From the NCBI GenBank assembly GCA_034190875.2, contig CM067354.1:44397805-44461804 (forward strand): DNA of 64,000 bases, written 5' to 3'. Position numbers and translations under genes: made by a program. Below the pieces are notes generated by a model. The model worked only from the letters and a program-made list of their open reading frames with translations. It had not been told where the DNA came from and did no database searches. The DNA comes from Urechis unicinctus. Taxonomy: Eukaryota > Annelida > Polychaeta > Xenopneusta > Urechidae. Each line of letters begins with the position of its first letter. Within the stretch, counting starts at the first letter, position 1. Of this stretch, positions 21,360 through 33,125 are shown piece by piece.

Positions 21360-21715
21360 ATTCTCTAAGAGCTGGTTGAATTTGATTTCTGTTGCTGCAC
21401 GGTCAGACATTGTAGAAGAAATGTGTTGTAAAACCAACTTAGACACTTCATTTTGAGAGGCATTTGCAGCATCATCTAGATCTTGAAGTATTTCTCCATA
21501 CACCTTAAGGGTGTCCTGCGCAGACTTAGTTTCAATGTACCGCAAACCCAGCACCCAAAGATTCCCTTTTTTTGATCAGCAGCTTCATACCCCATAAACT
21601 TCCGCCCAAATTTGCTGGTTTCATCGGACAACAGCGTAGTGTTTTCTTCTTTACTGAAAACTTCCCCTAGTTGTTTTTGTGACAGAACAAGTCTTTCTAG
21701 GTTATAATAAAATGT
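21360..21715 (-). pseudogene. Coding fragment of an uncharacterised transposon-associated protein, carried inside element A
   Basis: The minus strand encodes TTLLSDETSKFGRKFMGYEA and then, after a one-base shift in a run of A/G, LGLRYIETKSAQDTLKVYGE and SSTMSDRAATEIKFNQLLE. I recognise the pattern 'LSDxTSKxGxxY...VLGLRxxxTKSAxDTL...TMSDRAATExKFNxLL' from repetitive, uncharacterised proteins of marine invertebrates. The fragment stops abruptly in the 46-bp repeats. It is absent from the partner element at 56-60 kb, which has different sequence at that position. Confidence 0.6.
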
Positions 21716-22289
21716 CCTAGCGGTCTACCAAGACCAATAAAAATCCTCAGGGCCAGACTAGGGCAGTACAACTTATTTGTCACACCCTTTATAAGATTGG
21801 TGAAATATATATACACCGCGTCAAGTAACGATGAGAGATATATGGTTCGATTAAACCAGTGATGGTTTAAAGTCAGTGGTCACTCGCATGACAGATTTGT
21901 CAGAGAGAGATTCAAATGCGAATTGTTTAACCGCAATGGTTATGAATATTGACGTGCCAACACGCAACTTATATAAGGCTGGAGTGAACTCATGATATAC
22001 TCGGGATGTACTCCGTGAACGAATCTGACACAAAACGTGGTTAACAGAATCTCTTTGATGTGTTAAATCTGGGTGGTGCCCTTGGCGACGAGCAGCTCGC
22101 GCAACCGTCGCAGTAACTGTCGGCAGCTCAACATCTACTCTGCGAACCCTAACTGCCGAATTCCACGCGCTAGCGCAAGCGGCATATTGCCTTTGAAGGT
22201 ACTGGCCTGTAACGGATAATTTTTTAAATCCACAACCCCAAATAAATAAATTAAGTACCATATTAAGTTCAAGAATCGAAATCACATAA

Positions 22290-22990
22290 TGCTGATAAGG
22301 CAAGCTATACGCTCTCCCGGCGCGTGAATGACAAAATCGAACATTTTAAAGTCTAAAATACGACAATTCCGGTCCATTCAATAAGAAAATAAACTTGACC
22401 AAAGTATTCCACTATACTTGAATTACCCCTGTATATAGATGGATATTAGGGTTCAGATTGATAAATGAACGAAAATCGACTTTGTATGACCCCAAGCGAT
22501 CAGTCGCGTAAGCGATCTTGAGTTGGCCGTGTGAAGGCATGCCCTACGCTCTCCCGGCGCGGAATGACAAAATCGAATATTTTAAAGTCTAAAATACGAC
22601 AATTCCAGGCCATTTGATAAGAATATAAACTTGACCAAAGTATTCCACTATACTTGAATTACCCCTGTATATAGATGGATATTAGGGCTCGGATTGATAA
22701 ATGAACGAAAATCGACTTTGTATGAACCCAAGCGATCAGTCGCATAAGCGATCTTGAGTCGGCCGTGTGAAGGCATGCTATACGCTCTCCCGGCGCGGGA
22801 ATGACAAAATCGAACATTTTAAAGTCTAAAATACGACAATTCTGGTCCATTTGATACGAAAAAAAACTTGACCAAAGTATTCCACTATACTTGAATTACC
22901 CCTGTATATAGATGGATATTAGGGCTCGGATTGATAAATGAACGCAAATCGACTTTGTTTAACGGAGCATGTTCAGCGGTGGTTGCGAGA
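22290..22990. repeat. 237-bp satellite inside element A, about three units
   Basis: The landmark 'aacttgaccaaagt' recurs at 22392, 22628 and 22865. Each unit also carries 'acgctctcccggcgcg', 'aaaatacgacaattcc' and 'aagcgatcagtcgc'. Confidence 0.92.
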
Positions 22991-23638
22991 GTGCGAAGCC
23001 GTGTTGAGTGAAGGCAAAGTTGACCCTGATACGGGCTCACGCGGCGAGCATGAGATGATTGGACAACGTTTTGTTGTGCAAAATACGACCATTCCGGTCC
23101 GTTAAATAAGAAAAAAAACTTAACCCATTTGTAACATCATACATAAATTTGTTAAAAGTGTGTACATATGTCGCGGCCATCTGATGAAATTGGGAAAAAA
23201 ATACATTTGTTTACACCGTAACATTTCGTACGTAAATAATATTATTTTCCCTTTGGCCATTTTTTTAGATTTTATATGAACATGAACATTAGAATGTCAT
23301 CTTGTCATCTACTAAACAATAAAAACGATACGAGTAACGAATGCGAACCGATTTAGAGAATTCGAAACGGGCTGAATCTCGAAAAGTCAAAAATGCTCGC
23401 CAAGAATTTTAACGTATTGCTCCACAAACACACACTTTTATGGATCAAACGGGGTAAAATGCGAAAAGTAAAGCAATATTATTGAAATTCAATACGTTAG
23501 CTCTCGTTTGATGTATCATTCGTCCATGTATCTTAAATTTAAATGCCAGTTAGAGCAAGTTGAAAAAAATTGGAATTAACATTGAGGCACAAGCGCGGCA
23601 GCCTGCGGCGAGGTTCGGCTGACACCCCTACCTTAGTT

Positions 23639-24879
23639 TCTAAGTACCTAAGTTCGAGGCCAGATTATTGTGGCTACCCAGTGGTCAGGTGGTGTGTACG
23701 AAACAACTATGCATAATGCGGTACGAAACAACGGCACTGTTTACTGCATGGTCCAAAATATTCACACGATTGTGGAAAAGATATCATTCACACCGTTAGA
23801 TTCAGCGTATCAACGAACGCGTGTATAAACCGTTGCGAAGGCTGCTTTGAGCGCGGTGCATTAATGGGAGCCCCGAATTCGATCAGCTACATGATCGAAG
23901 CACTCTAATATAATATTGCCTATTGTCGTCCGTTGATATGTAAGTAATAAGCGGCCTCTCAAAATTGTTCAAATGGAAATCAAACACGATTTTAACTGCT
24001 TAAGGAATGCAAAACGATTTTAAACCACCTTTTCCCTATTAACGGGTTCTTGTTCTAATTTCCCTTCTACAACGGACTCCATAGCGTTACTCTGGTATGG
24101 AATAATGGCTGTGACATCAACATCAGCAAGGAGGCATTGGGGGGTGAACGCAGCGAGCTAAAAGGTCGATTCAAAACAGGTCCGGGACCGCAGCGGCCGG
24201 GACCGCATATTTGGCCCCGCCCACAGCCCACACGAAACGATGACACCATCCAAATCCACGCCCCTAAGCACCTTACATTTAAGGACATGCGCCTTTTCAT
24301 AACACTGCGTAGCCGTACATGGCCTCAGCTGCCAACACGGCTTTAAGCTCGATACAACGAACGAACGAACATAACACTGCTTGAGCGGGAAAACAAGGGA
24401 AACAGGCTGTTGGTCGAGGTGCGCAACTTTGCCGTACTGATAATCATAACCACATCTAATATGATTTAATGTGCTTTTTACATATGATGTTTGCATTGTT
24501 TTTGTGCCTTAGTGGCTTGAGGTAGTCTATGGTTGAACTAGACGACCTTATTCCTGTTCCTCTTTATCGCTTATTCAGTCATCATGGAAAAAACGCACAT
24601 TACGTATCTGAATGATGTGCATATTCGATGAATGTATGTAGGTACTGTGGTGGGTTATGACCCCACTGCCCATACCTTCATCGATTATGCACAGCTTTCT
24701 CTTTCAACTGATCTAAGGCCCTTATGATACGATTCCCTATATTATATATATAAGCTACGCATAGTCGATACAACTAGTCAAGGTCCTCTAGCCTGATGGC
24801 TGCGGCCGCTGTTTACATGTTACTGATATTCAATAGTCTCGCCTTCAGGTCTAGGCGAGCTTAATGTCTTGAACTGGAC
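23639..24879. other. Spacer, nothing recognised
   Basis: Includes a GC-richer patch (24120..24330) with open frames on both strands, but no family, splice or promoter structure that can be named. Confidence 0.35.
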
Positions 24880-25110
24880 AGGCATCCCAGATTTGGGAGT
24901 CATTGTCTCTCATTGGTTAGTTCTACAAGTTCCGAAGAACTTGTCCAACCGGACGAGTGATTTTTATGAGCCGGGCACACATTCTACAACACTCCGATTT
25001 GTTGTTTCACGCTGAGTGGCACCGTTAATCACACAGTCGGCGAGAGAAGCAGACACACAACTGGTTCTTTTTAACTGACTATTACGTAAACATACTATCG
25101 TGCAGCTAAG
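24880..25110. mobile_element. Fragment of the 5-bp-TSD hAT-like family
   Basis: Matches 15095..15260 of copy 1 in the same orientation ('gacgagtgatttttatgag' against 'gacaagtgatttctatgag', then 'agaagcag' and a similar tail). No ends of its own are preserved. Confidence 0.55.
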
Positions 25111-25240
25111 CGATTAAAGCGCTTGTTGTGGTGCCAATTTGAACTTTTGAGACGCCCCATAATTCCAGAAGACATTCAATGTGTTCTCATTGGCAGCAGA
25201 CCACTACAATGTCCATGACGTCACATAGAACCGAGGGTGC

Positions 25241-25691
25241 CTGTGGGTCCGGGTGTAGAATAGGCCCACTGTATCCTTATGCATGTCGTAAGAGGCGACT
25301 AATAGGGGGCAACCTGTTGGCCGTGGGTTGCGACTCGTGTCGGTGAACAATGGGATCCAAGTGGTTGAGTGGAGCCGTCCTTTTGAGGGCCGTATCTGCA
25401 ACACACTACTCTGGCCCGGATTTCGCCTAGACGAGAGGCTGGAATGGCCTGGTCCAGTCAATCGGCTGGTGGTGACTTGCCCTAGGATACTATTTGCATT
25501 TTTATCTTTTTCATCATCATCCACTTGTATGTCCCTCTTTTTTCCATTTATCCTAGAAGGCGGCTGCTCAATCAGGTAAAACTTATCTATTAACCTTTCT
25601 AGGCGCCATATAACACATACGTGTTGGTGTGCCGTTAAACCCTATACTCACTCACTCACTCACTCACTCACTCACTCACTCACTCACTCAA
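25241..25691 (+). mobile_element. SINE with (ACTC)n tail and 14-bp target duplication
   Basis: Flanked by a perfect 14-base direct repeat, AGAACCGAGGGTGC (25227..25240 and 25692..25705), the mark of LINE-driven insertion. The body contains 'atgtcgtaagaggcgact' near the 5' end. The 3' domain (aacctttctaggcgcc, then gtgccgttaaaccctata) is shared, reversed, with 44022..44330, and it ends in repeated ACTC. The 5' motif and tail are ones I associate with gastropod SINEs. Clear pol III boxes were not identified. Confidence 0.85.
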
Positions 25692-25705
25692 AGAACCGAG
25701 GGTGC

Positions 25706-25879
25706 GTATCACAAGCCAGACACGCGCAATTAAGGTCAATCCGGGTCACAACCTTTGCGTTGATTGGTCACGAAGATTAACGAACGTGTCTAATGAATAT
25801 TCGGACGCGCCAGTTAGAACCCCTGGAGTCTGGGACGCAGACTACGATACAACATTTCTAGCTAAAATGTGACCTAGCC
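25706..25879. other. Spacer between SINE and minisatellite
   Basis: Short unique sequence; nothing recognised. Confidence 0.3.
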
Positions 25880-26815
25880 CTACAGGACATCTCAGCTGAG
25901 CCATGATGTTCATTAAGACATGTGCTGAGGCTCCAGGACCCTCATCATTCTCTGAGGCTCCAGGACCTTCAGCTGAGCCTTAATATGTACAATAAGACTT
26001 GTGATGAGGCTCCAGGACCCTTAGCTGAGCCATGATGTTCATTAAGACTTGTGAAGAGGCTCCAGGACCCTCATCATTCTCTGAGGCTCCAGGACCCTCA
26101 GCTAAGCTTTAATATGTTCAATAAGACTTGTGATGAGGCTCCAGGACCCTCCTCATTCTCTGAGGCTCCAGGACCCTCAGCAGAGCTTTAATATGTTCAT
26201 TAAGACTTGTGATGAGGCTCCGGGACACTCGTCATTCTCTGAGGCTCCAAGACTCTCAGCTGAGACTTAATATGTTCATTAAGACTTGTGATGAGGCTCT
26301 AGGACCCTCAGCTGAGCCATGATGTTCATTAAGAATTGTGCTGAGGCTCTAGGACCCTCATCATTCTTTGAGGCTCCAGGACCCTCAGCAGAGCCTTAAT
26401 ATGTTCATTAAGACTTGTGATGAGGCTCCGGGACACTCGTCATTCTCTGAGGCTCCAAGACTCTCAGCTGAGACTTAATATGTTCATTAAGACTTGTGAT
26501 GAGGCTCTAGGACCCTCAGCTGAGCCATGATGTTCATTAAGAATTGTGCTGAGGCTCTAGGACCCTCATCATTCTCTGAGGCTCCAGGACCCTCAGCTGA
26601 GACTTAGTATGTGCATTAAGAATTGTGATGAGGCTCTAGGACCCTCATCATTCTCTGAGGCTCCAGGACCCTCATCATTCTCTGAGGCTCCAGGACCATC
26701 AGCTGAGACTTAATATGTTCATTAAGAATTGTGCTGAGGCTCCAGGACCCTCATCATGCTCTGAGGCTCCAGGACCTCATCATTCTCTTAGGCTCCAGGA
26801 CCCTCAGATGATCCT
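25880..26815. repeat. Complex minisatellite ('gaggctccaggaccctca' units)
   Basis: About 930 bases in which a short unit (gaggctccaggaccctca plus tcattctct) alternates with 'gctgagccatgatgttc' and 'attaagacttgtgat' units. The higher-order arrangement is irregular, and nearly exact blocks of about 200 bases recur (for example 26190..26340 and 26370..26560). No coding frame is maintained. Confidence 0.92.
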
Positions 26816-26942
26816 TGGTACGATGTTCGATCCCAACCCAATCCACAATTCAAATTAGATACCTTGATCATATAAAACTTGGCGAGTTATTCAGTTATTT
26901 GGTTTCATCGCACATTTTGCTGGTAATCAACAATTTTCACCT
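26816..26942. repeat. Dispersed repeat, inverted copy of 36052..36182
   Basis: Both stretches carry 'tgttcgatcccaaccca', 'ttcaaatyagataccttga' and 'ggtttcatcgca' in opposite orientation. Family unknown. 26943..27225 shows nothing further. Confidence 0.65.
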
Positions 26943-27225
26943 ATAATCTTGATGTATTTAACTGACATGAACTACCATAACGATTGCCCTTGTGGTGGCA
27001 TCATTGATGAGCACATGTCGACATGTTTATCACAACAATGAGGGGGGTCACAGCCTTGCCACACACATGCCTTTGTTACAATCGTGATGGCATGTATACC
27101 GCAATGACCAAATAAATGAGATTTTAATCCCCACACAGTTGCATCGTTTTGACTGTTTTTTAGATTCCCCATCCTGAAACAACGTTGAGGTACGCTGTTG
27201 AAGATAAACCATTTTTGTTGAATTA

Positions 27226-27325
27226 NNNNNNNNNNNNNNNNNNNNNNNNNNNNNNNNNNNNNNNNNNNNNNNNNNNNNNNNNNNNNNNNNNNNNNNNNNN
27301 NNNNNNNNNNNNNNNNNNNNNNNNN
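27226..27325. other. Assembly gap of 100 N
   Basis: Exactly 100 N, the usual placeholder for a gap of unknown size. Order and distance across it are therefore uncertain. Confidence 0.99.
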
Positions 27326-27621
27326 AAAGATAAAATCATGACTTACCATAAATGCAGGAAAATCATGATATTCTCGTGTGTCATATTTCAAGCATCGATT
27401 GCCGTACTTGTTCTAATAGACGTATGCGATGTTTAGGGAGATGGAGTTTGCTCCGTACGTGTTGTTTTTTACGCATAAAAGACATGGACATGATGTGTCT
27501 TTTTGGGGGGGTATATAAGACTTAAACATGAAGTAAATTTTATCGATTTTTTACGCTTTATAAACGCCCCACCCCCCCTTTCCAAAATGTAACGCCCCCG
27601 GGGGCACTAATAAGGGAATAT

Positions 27622-27845
27622 ACGGTAATACATACATGCACACACAGGCATATATACATTCATACACACACATCATACATACTTTCATTAATAAACACAC
27701 ACAAACACACATCATACATACATACACACACTCTCACAAGTCATACATACATATATCATGCATACATACATGCATGCATGCATACACGCACGCACACATA
27801 TATACATGCATGCACCATACGCACGCACAGACACATACAGTAATG
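27622..27845. repeat. Low-complexity tract (CATACA / CACACA repeats)
   Basis: Imperfect cataca, tgcatgcatg and acgcacgcac repeats; the open frame across it is spurious. Confidence 0.85.
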
Positions 27846-28112
27846 CGTTATGATTGTTGCAGGTGGGGTTCTGCTTGCAACTAGTCACCATGGGATTGCT
27901 TATGGGGTGAAGTTTTCGCTCTCAGGAGAGATTCCATGTGATTTCCTGCTGATCTCCTTTGTCATTAAAACATCAGCTGACGTTGCATGACATGGGAACA
28001 GGAGGAACAATAACATCCACATCGGGGCCGCTTTGCAGAGAGTTGTGAGGAAATGTGCAGAGCGCAAAACAAGGCTGATGCTGTCTGGACATCCCACATT
28101 TGGATTTAGCCA

Positions 28113-29652
28113 ATGTGCAGTATAACATAACAGTGGATAACCACAGCTATGCTTGTGGTACCAACCAACACCTATCCGGGTCTGACCACAATGATGCTGA
28201 ATTTTACAGATTCCACCAGGACAGCCCCATTATAGTTGAGCGGAAAAACTTGAACACACTGAACTGTGAAAATCCCCCAAAGTTAACAATGTGTTAAAAT
28301 GGTGCATACTTTATGAATTTTTGAATGTTATACAACTTTATACTAGTATAAGATAATCATTAATAAGCATAGAGGGAAAATACAACATAAAAATATATTA
28401 TATTATATATTTCAAACCTTTACTTTAAGGGGCTTAATATTTTAGGCAACTGACTAAATGTATATGGATTTTAAAGGTTAAAGTCTGCTAAAGAACAGAA
28501 GCATCATCTGTAATTGTAAAAAGAAAATAATTCAAGGATCTCCCCAGCCAGATCAAACAGCCACAGGTTAAATTTTTATCAATACATTGTCTGTAGAAAG
28601 TGTTTTTGTCACAGAAGTTTATATTGACAGTCGATGCTGTGCTTTATACAGAGGCTAGGATAAAGAGAAGGAGGAAAACTTCCTCACCAAGCAAAGGAAC
28701 TATTGTTTTCTATGCCCTGTCTCTCAGGATATTTTGTATCAATGGAGTGTGTTGTTCAGAAGTTTAGAGTCTCATACTGTGTTGTGTACAGAAACAGCAG
28801 CCACTGAGGGAAAAGTGAAGGGAGGTGTGTGCCCCACAAAACCAAACTACTGCTGGTATTTTTGTATTATGCATGCCTTAATTGTCTTTGAGTCCCATTC
28901 TATTTTTGGAATGCTCTCCATCTGACATATTGGGGAAAAGGTAGACTATAAATGGGATAGTGATTAACATGATCTGATATACATGAGACAGATTATACAT
29001 GCATATTGTTTTCTGTATCCTTCTATTAAAAGATGGGCTCCCTACATTTCTTATTATCTGGGAAGAAGCAGATGCTTCCAATGGTAGCTTCATATTTGCT
29101 CACCATGGGCCATATCCACTTACAGCCAATGACTTCCTCAGCATCCGAGGCAGTGGATTTAACTAACTTTTGACATGATGTCATTAACACCAAAAGGTTT
29201 ATAGATCACAGTTAATCGATGCTTACGTGCATTTGCTGTGCCGGGGCAAAACCTCAATACTGCACCTGCCAATACAGACTATGACTAGAGTCGTGGATGG
29301 AGAAACAGGTACCAGCCCTCATGTTTTGTGTAAGGTTGGTCGAACACACCCTTATCGAGCGTTGTGACGTGATCATAATAATACCAGTGAAATACAGTCA
29401 TCCTCCACAAAGAATCAATTGAATTTTGTTGGCACAGTTTCACACCCTTCTAGTCCAGTCTGTTTTTCTATGAACATTGTGGTATAATATTGCATCATTG
29501 AGTAAGCTGTGTTTTGTTGTATTCAGTAAGCAGTGTTTGTCTGCATTGTACAATTATACTGTTATTTGCTCGGCAGGTGACACTCCTTGACTTTGACATC
29601 AGTGTTGGGATGTATCTTCAAGGTGGTGCACATTGGACAGCAGTAGTAAGTA
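28113..29652 (+). other. Candidate exons of an unrecognised gene
   Basis: Three stretches look exon-like. 28113..28294 opens after 'tttggatttag' and reads NVQYNITVDNHSYACG and onwards. About 29020..29162 reads DASNGSFIFAHHGPYPLTAN then DFLSIRGSGFN, with a faint resemblance to an IPT/TIG strand pattern. 29578..29646 opens after 'tatttgctcggcag' and ends at a perfect GTAAGT, reading VTLLDFDISVGMYLQGG. They have not been joined into one gene and no family is named. The stretches between them are non-coding. They could equally be remnants of an old mobile element. Confidence 0.22.
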
Positions 29653-29857
29653 TTGCCTATGACATAAGATAAATAACATATTGTGCCCCTTATTAAATCA
29701 GCTTAGAATACTGCTGACATGATAAAAATGTGGCAGCATTCATTTTGTTGTCACATCATGTTACCATATTTCATTGTAATTAGTGGATTTTAATGAGCAT
29801 GGTGTAGAACTTGGCATATATCTTTGGTTTATTTATATTCTATTTTTCCAATTTAGA

Positions 29858-29975
29858 TACCTTACATTTCAGCATTAATAAATTGCCAGTGTAACTGGTA
29901 CTTTGGAAACCTTACATTTCAGTTTTAATAAATTGTCTGTGTAACTGGTACTTTGGAAATGGTTGCATTCTTCCA
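29858..29975. repeat. 57-bp direct repeat, two copies
   Basis: The unit 'accttacatttcagyatt...ctggtactttggaaa' occurs twice in tandem. Confidence 0.85.
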
Positions 29976-30369
29976 TTTAAATGGAAAGGGAATTATTGTT
30001 ATGTAATAATAGATGGTATCCATGAAACAAGGCCACATAAAATATTATGATTCGTACAAAGAAAAACAGAACAAGATGAGACACATTCAGTCTCACTAGA
30101 GGTGAGAATTTTTACTTCGAAGGTAATGGTATGTTAATTTCTGTTTGTGGCAATATAACACAGATAATGAGTTTTCTTGAGCCCTTTCTGATCATGCAAA
30201 TAGATTATTTGCTTGACTGCTTTCAACGCATTGCAAAAGGACAGTAATAGCTGTGGTGTATTTGCTCTGAAGGTAACAACTTTATACATAAAAATAGTGT
30301 GAATAAATACTAAACCTTTATAATAGCCAGATTATCTGGCAGTGATGATGTGTTAACCTACATATATGG
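29976..30369. other. Spacer, nothing recognised
   Basis: AT-rich unique sequence without gene or repeat boundary. Confidence 0.35.
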
Positions 30370-30885
30370 CAGGGAAAGAAATTGGCTATTTCTAGTCGGC
30401 GCGCGCCGACTAAATGTTTATACCGCCGACTCATTTGTCAAAGTAGTCGGTCCGCCAGGCCGATAACTATTCTGTAACCATATTCGACGTCAAAAGATAA
30501 AAATGTTGATGATCGCGCAATCGTTTGAAATTGTGAACTGACCTAATTGACTTGACCTCTGCTTTCATCCAGAATAGTTCGGTTATTTCCGTATTGACGT
30601 AAGCACACGATTATCAATGAGATCGTATAACTCGTTTTTATTGGTCAGTCTATGTCACGTGCACAATGCAAATAAGTGTCGAATTTTCCTAGCGTTACAA
30701 GTCTCCTATGCATCGCTGATTTGATACTTCGCGCAAATTATATTTCCAAAGTTTAATAATGGACAAGTTTATCAAACGTTTACCTAAATGCGACGGTGAT
30801 GAATTAGAAAAAAGTCCACCTTCATTCAGATTTTTCACTTCTACTTTCGTGTATGCATGCACATTATTAATTTGTTCTGAGTGAA
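30370..30885 (+). mobile_element. 5' end of a hAT element with start of its transposase
   Basis: Begins with a hAT-type end, CAGGGAAAGAAATTGGC, followed by a GC-rich inverted block (gtcggcgcgcgccgac). A reading frame at 30759 starts MDKFIKRLPKCDGDELEKSP, like the N-terminus of ZNF862/KIAA1586-type hAT proteins. A related right end (GGCTAATTTCTAGCCCTG) occurs at 46090..46107. The rest of the gene is absent, so this is a truncated copy. Confidence 0.55.
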
Positions 30886-31539
30886 ATGTATTTTATGCTT
30901 ATAAGTTGCAATGAACCTGTTTGAACAGATTAATGTGTCTGTTATCTTTAGTTGATCCAGAAGGAATAAAGTGGAGATGTAACTTCTAATATCTCCATAT
31001 CCCATGTTATGAATATTGCATCAGTTGGTCCTTCTGGTTGCAGACTTAAACTACATATATTGCATGAACTGAGGCAATAATACTGACACATTGGTAAGTG
31101 ATAAAATGTGTTAATGTTTTTGAGATGTGAGCTTTTGATTTGTAATCTTTAAGGAGTTGTGTGGGGATGGTAGAAACTCACTTTCCATGATTATTGATAT
31201 CGTTGTGATACTACTAAATGTTTTTAAATGACAAAAAGATAAACAGGCATAAACCCTTTGTGTACAGATGTACTGCAGCAAGTTCCCCAGATCAGACACG
31301 AGAGAATATATTACATGCTTTGTGTGCCCCTTAGACTCGGATATTTGAAATAAAAGTGATTTAAACTGTATCAGTCAAGCAGTTGATGTTATGTTTCTCT
31401 CTGTACTTACTATTTCATGTGCCTGAATATGGCCTTTTTTATGCATCAAATATTGTGATGACAGCACTGTGGCATCTCTGTTAGCATGTAACATAGCAAC
31501 ATTCACTTCATGATTGAGTCTTCTCCCATACCCTACAAC

Positions 31540-31840
31540 ATATATTTGCTTGTTGGGTCACCTATATAGCCTCATTACATACTCTTGCTGGTTGGGTCCC
31601 CTTCATAGCCTCATAGCATACACGTGCTGTGTGGGCCTCCTATATAGCCTCACAACATACACTTGTTGCGTGGGTCTCCTATAAAGCCTAACAACATACA
31701 CTTATCCTATATAGCCTCACAACATATACTTGTTGTGTGGGTCTCCTATAAAGCCTAACAACATACACTTATCCTATAAAGCCTCACAACATACACTTGT
31801 TGTGTGGGTCTCCTATAAAGCCTAACAACATACACTTAGC
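31540..31840. repeat. Minisatellite ('cctataaagcctaacaacatacact' type)
   Basis: Several units of 40-66 bases sharing 'gcctcacaacatacacttgt' and 'gtgggtctcctata'. The last two units are nearly identical. Confidence 0.85.
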
Positions 31841-31879
31841 AAGTAGAACACTGTGACTGGGGGTCCATGGGGAACCAAT

Positions 31880-32644
31880 CGTGGGTTATATGGTATTTGT
31901 AGCCGAATCCGCTACAATATCATGTTTTCCCATGGTTCTTAGCTACTGGAACCCTCTGGCATGGAACCATGCATGGTTCTTAGGCAGTGGGTGTCCCACC
32001 ACTTAAGAACCATGCATGTTTGGAAGCCAGCTCATTCCAGTAGCTAAGAACCATGGGTTATATGGTATTTGTAGCGAAATCCGCTCAAAAATCATGTTTT
32101 CCCATGCTTCTTAGCTACTTGAACCCTCTGGCATGGAACCATGCATGGTTCTTAGGTAGTGGGTGTCCCACCACCTAAGAACCATGCATGTTTGGAAGCC
32201 AGCTCATTCCAGTAGCTAAGAACCATGGGTTTTAGGGTATTTGTAGCGGAATCCACTCCAAAATCATGTTTTCCCATGGTTCTTAGCTACTTGAACCCGT
32301 TGCCATGGAACCATGCATGGTTCTTAGGTAGTGGCAGTCCCACCACCTAAGAACCATGAAATAAACACCGATAAGTTGACTTGAACACTGTGGTTATTAA
32401 CCGTTTTTTACGCTAAGAACCATGTCTTCGTAAAATTGAAAGAACTGACCGACATTATCGAAATCGCCGACAATTCACATTAAAGACTTTGCGATTCGCT
32501 TAGCAATGTGCTTACCCTTTCAATAGGCTTCTTGATGAATATATAATAGCCAAAGTTTTAAATAAACACCGATAAGTTGACTTGAATGGGCGTCTCAATG
32601 CTGTGGTTATTAACCGTGGTTTTTGCCCGGAATCCGCTACCCAC
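31880..32644. mobile_element. Palindromic-repeat element, left-truncated copy
   Basis: Contains about 2.8 units of a 172-bp repeat ('ggtattt' at 31892, 32064 and 32236), then a 280-base unique tail ending CCGCTACCCAC. The same tail and unit occur at 62009..62730, where both ends are kept. Each unit holds two large palindromes: CATGGTTCTTAGGTAGTGGG against its complement, and AGTAGCTAAGAACCATGGG against its complement. Confidence 0.85.
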
Positions 32645-32699
32645 TAATATCTCCGGATGGAAAACTTTGACACTGCGCGTTTGTACTTTTTGTGTAGAC

Positions 32700-33125
<426 letters not shown>

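Larger units (their letters stand above)
20716..23630 (-). mobile_element. Satellite-carrying DNA transposon with 8-bp TSD (copy A)
   Basis: The element is 2915 bp with ends AGGGCTGTCAG and, reversed on the right, TAGGGGTGTCAG. It is flanked by CCTTAGTT (20708..20715 and 23631..23638). It is an inverted relative of 56438..60154. Inside are two units of a 183-bp repeat, five units of a 46-bp repeat (21110..21350), a stretch derived from a coding gene (21360..21715), a 150-codon open frame (21851..22303, -) and about three units of a 237-bp satellite (22290..22990). An 8-bp duplication fits the hAT or P superfamily; no intact transposase is present. Confidence 0.85.
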
